The notes under the pieces were generated by a model. It did not search any database. It was not told the DNA's origin and was given only the letters and a program-made list of their open reading frames with translations. From an uncultured Oscillospiraceae bacterium (GTDB lineage Bacteria > Bacillota > Clostridia > Oscillospirales > Oscillospiraceae): a stretch of DNA of 22,099 bases. Positions 21,549-22,099 of the stretch are shown piece after piece. The translations under genes were made by a program, and so were the position numbers. Every line of letters starts with the position of its first letter. Within the stretch, counting starts at the first letter, position 1. The DNA lies in assembly GCA_934597345.1 (NCBI GenBank), contig CAKTRJ010000034.1, positions 1 to 22,099 on the forward strand, in the 5' to 3' direction.

Positions 21549-22099
21549 GGTACAAACCTCCTGTAATAAAAAAAGTGGGATAAAATCCTTCCGAATTCTA
21601 CCCCACTTGAATCGCACCGGTGTGGCGCGATAAGTCCTCTGATAAAACAACTCCCAACTTTATTTTGCACGAGTATACCACCACGCTTTACAAAATGCAA
21701 GAGGGAATTCTCTTGGCACACCCAGCGGCAGGCTCGGGTTTTGGCGTTGTCGATAAACCTGAAGGGATTCTCCTCTCGCTTACGAAACGTGCCACCGGCA
21801 CGTTTCTCCCGGCTTGCCTGTCGCTTATGCTCCGTCAAGCCGGAGCTCGTTTCAACTCCCTTTGCCCAGGTCCACCAATAATAAACGGCACCCTCTCGGG
21901 TGCCGTTTATTATTGGTGGAGCGACTTGAGTTAAATCCGAACCGAAGGCCGCCTGAATTTCCGCAAGTGTGATCGTTTCTGTTCCGTCCCTGAAGTTGTA
22001 GGTAAAGACCAGCTTATCATCGAACACATAGATGGAATTGATGAACGTGTCGATGATCTGCTTCTGATACTGCGGGTCGTCTACGTTGCCATACTTGAA
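21518..22099 (-). CDS. C-terminal part of a serine recombinase (resolvase/integrase), partial, with probable non-native tail
   Basis: The frame is open from the right edge. Its first ~58 residues match the C-terminal end of clostridial large serine recombinases: DPQYQKQIIDTFINSIYVFD, then VFTYNFRDGTETITLAE and GSDLTQVAPP. These enzymes excise and integrate mobile elements through a catalytic serine in the N-terminal domain, which lies outside the window. After VAPP (codons at 21914-21925) the frame runs on for about 130 codons through a 23-bp palindrome, two hairpins, the B3/4 promoter and its attenuator, and ends 31 bases inside the B3/4 gene. That tail is unlike any recombinase and is almost certainly not functional protein; the original stop may have been lost or replaced at the element end. 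The functional gene should be taken to end near 21914. Family assignment is fairly sure; exact end unsure. Confidence 0.7.
   Translation of the reverse strand, partial: FKYGNVDDPQYQKQIIDTFINSIYVFDDKLVFTYNFRDGTETITLAEIQAAFGSDLTQVAPPIINGTREGAVYYWWTWAKGVETSSGLTEHKRQASREKRAGGTFRKREENPFRFIDNAKTRACRWVCQENSLLHFVKRGGILVQNKVGSCFIRGLIAPHRCDSSGVEFGRILSHFFYYRRFVPCCNFKKTTR
21568..21608 (-). terminator. Terminator/attenuator in the leader of the B3/4-domain gene
   Basis: A fully paired 16-bp stem (three G-U pairs) with a GNRA-type GGAA loop (21593-21608 with 21573-21588) is followed on the minus strand by a T-rich run (TTTTTTT across the stem end, 21568-21574). The AGGAGG of the B3/4 gene starts about a dozen bases later. 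A promoter lies upstream at 21672-21700, so this is a terminator inside the gene's own leader and not merely the end of a previous gene. Confidence 0.85.
21611..21631 (-). other. Leader hairpin upstream of the B3/4 attenuator
   Basis: An 8-bp hairpin (ATCGC...GCGAT outer arms, one G-U pair, 5-base loop) sits 2 bases before the terminator stem, between the predicted transcription start near 21665 and the attenuator. It could be the sensing element of a small regulatory leader. I do not recognise a known riboswitch or T-box signature in it. Confidence 0.45.
21672..21700 (-). promoter_or_regulatory. Promoter of the B3/4-domain gene
   Basis: On the minus strand TTGCAT (21695-21700) and TATACT (21672-21677) have a 17-base spacer. 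The transcription start is expected near 21665, giving a leader of about 117 bases. Confidence 0.78.
21784..21843. repeat. Pair of adjacent hairpins beside the recombinase end
   Basis: Two inverted repeats lie back to back: GAAACGTGCC/GGCACGTTTC (10 bp, loop ACC, 21784-21806) and CCGGCTTG/CAAGCCGG (8 bp, 21809-21843). They are in the stretch between the B3/4 promoter and the palindromic terminator of the recombinase. No credible protein is encoded here. They may be part of the end or attachment region of the mobile element. Confidence 0.6.
21871..21920. terminator. 23-bp perfect palindromic terminator at the recombinase 3' end
   Basis: Positions 21871-21893 and 21898-21920 are perfectly complementary around a TCTC loop, with a GGCACCC/GGGTGCC core and AT-rich flanks (GTTTATTATT), so it should stop transcription from both sides. 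It follows the conserved C-terminal residues of the recombinase. Hairpins of this design are common at the ends of mobile-element genes in gut Firmicutes. Confidence 0.85.

Noticed and set aside
21549..21665. T-box riboswitch before the B3/4 gene
   Set aside because: Attractive from the gene's tRNA-synthetase relationship, but the leader is only ~117 bases and lacks the conserved TGGNACC antiterminator bulge.
21620..21934. 104-codon plus-strand frame at the recombinase end
   Set aside because: Its end (PPIINGT...GAVYYWW) is a mirror of the minus-strand tail caused by the perfect palindrome; no SD or homology.
1..22099. CRISPR array, tRNA or rRNA genes
   Set aside because: No regularly spaced direct repeats, no cloverleaf with T-loop and acceptor pairing, and no rRNA-like sequence found on either strand by reading; a tRNAscan and Infernal run would settle small RNAs.

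Overview
The window reads as a chromosomal segment of a GC-rich, strictly anaerobic gut Firmicute, most likely of the Oscillospiraceae type (Flavonifractor/Lawsonibacter/Oscillibacter-like). This assignment is an inference from four things: an oxygen-sensitive pyruvate:ferredoxin oxidoreductase, strong Firmicute-style Shine-Dalgarno sequences and sigma-A promoters, the split two-subunit glycine decarboxylase under a tandem glycine riboswitch, and a serine recombinase of the kind common in gut clostridia.

Layout. At 1-2808 (+) is the 3' four-fifths of nifJ, ending in a strong bidirectional terminator. Converging on it (2938-4632, -) is a large ROK-like sugar kinase/regulator of unknown substrate. 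At 4812-8882 (-) is a binding-protein-dependent ABC importer (lipoprotein, fused two-domain permease, ATPase). It is transcribed from a consensus promoter and its binding protein looks more like AfuA (phosphosugar) than like a classical ferric-iron protein. Divergent from it, 9152-11550 (+) holds an MgtC/SapB membrane protein, a D-lyxose isomerase family enzyme and a PfkB sugar kinase. The last two overlap by ATGA and suggest an isomerise-then-phosphorylate pathway for lyxose, mannose or fructose.

The centrepiece is the glycine cleavage operon at 11629-19319 (+): promoter, tandem glycine riboswitch, intrinsic terminator, then gcvT fused to a divergent serine hydroxymethyltransferase, gcvH, gcvPA, gcvPB and lpdA, closed by a terminator. 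Every protein of the cleavage system is present, and the fusion places the enzyme that makes 5,10-methylene-THF in the same polypeptide as one that can use it to turn a second glycine into serine. Serine could then feed pyruvate and PFOR.

The right-hand part (19342-22099, -) contains a membrane-anchored CAP-domain protein, an Isf-like iron-sulfur flavoprotein/FMN reductase, and a B3/4-domain (Phe-tRNA-synthetase-like) protein. The last has its own promoter and a short leader with a very strong terminator just before its ribosome binding site. At the edge is the C-terminal end of a serine recombinase whose frame runs through a 23-bp perfect palindrome, marking the likely end of a mobile element.

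Two copies of a palindromic MITE-like repeat (4693-4797 and 14621-14743) are inserted between genes. The second sits inside the gcv operon. The observations most worth following up are the GcvT-SHMT fusion with a possible internal start at the domain seam, the AfuA-like importer, the ROK-like protein with a 170-residue N-terminal extension, and two genes whose SD is directly preceded by an intrinsic terminator.
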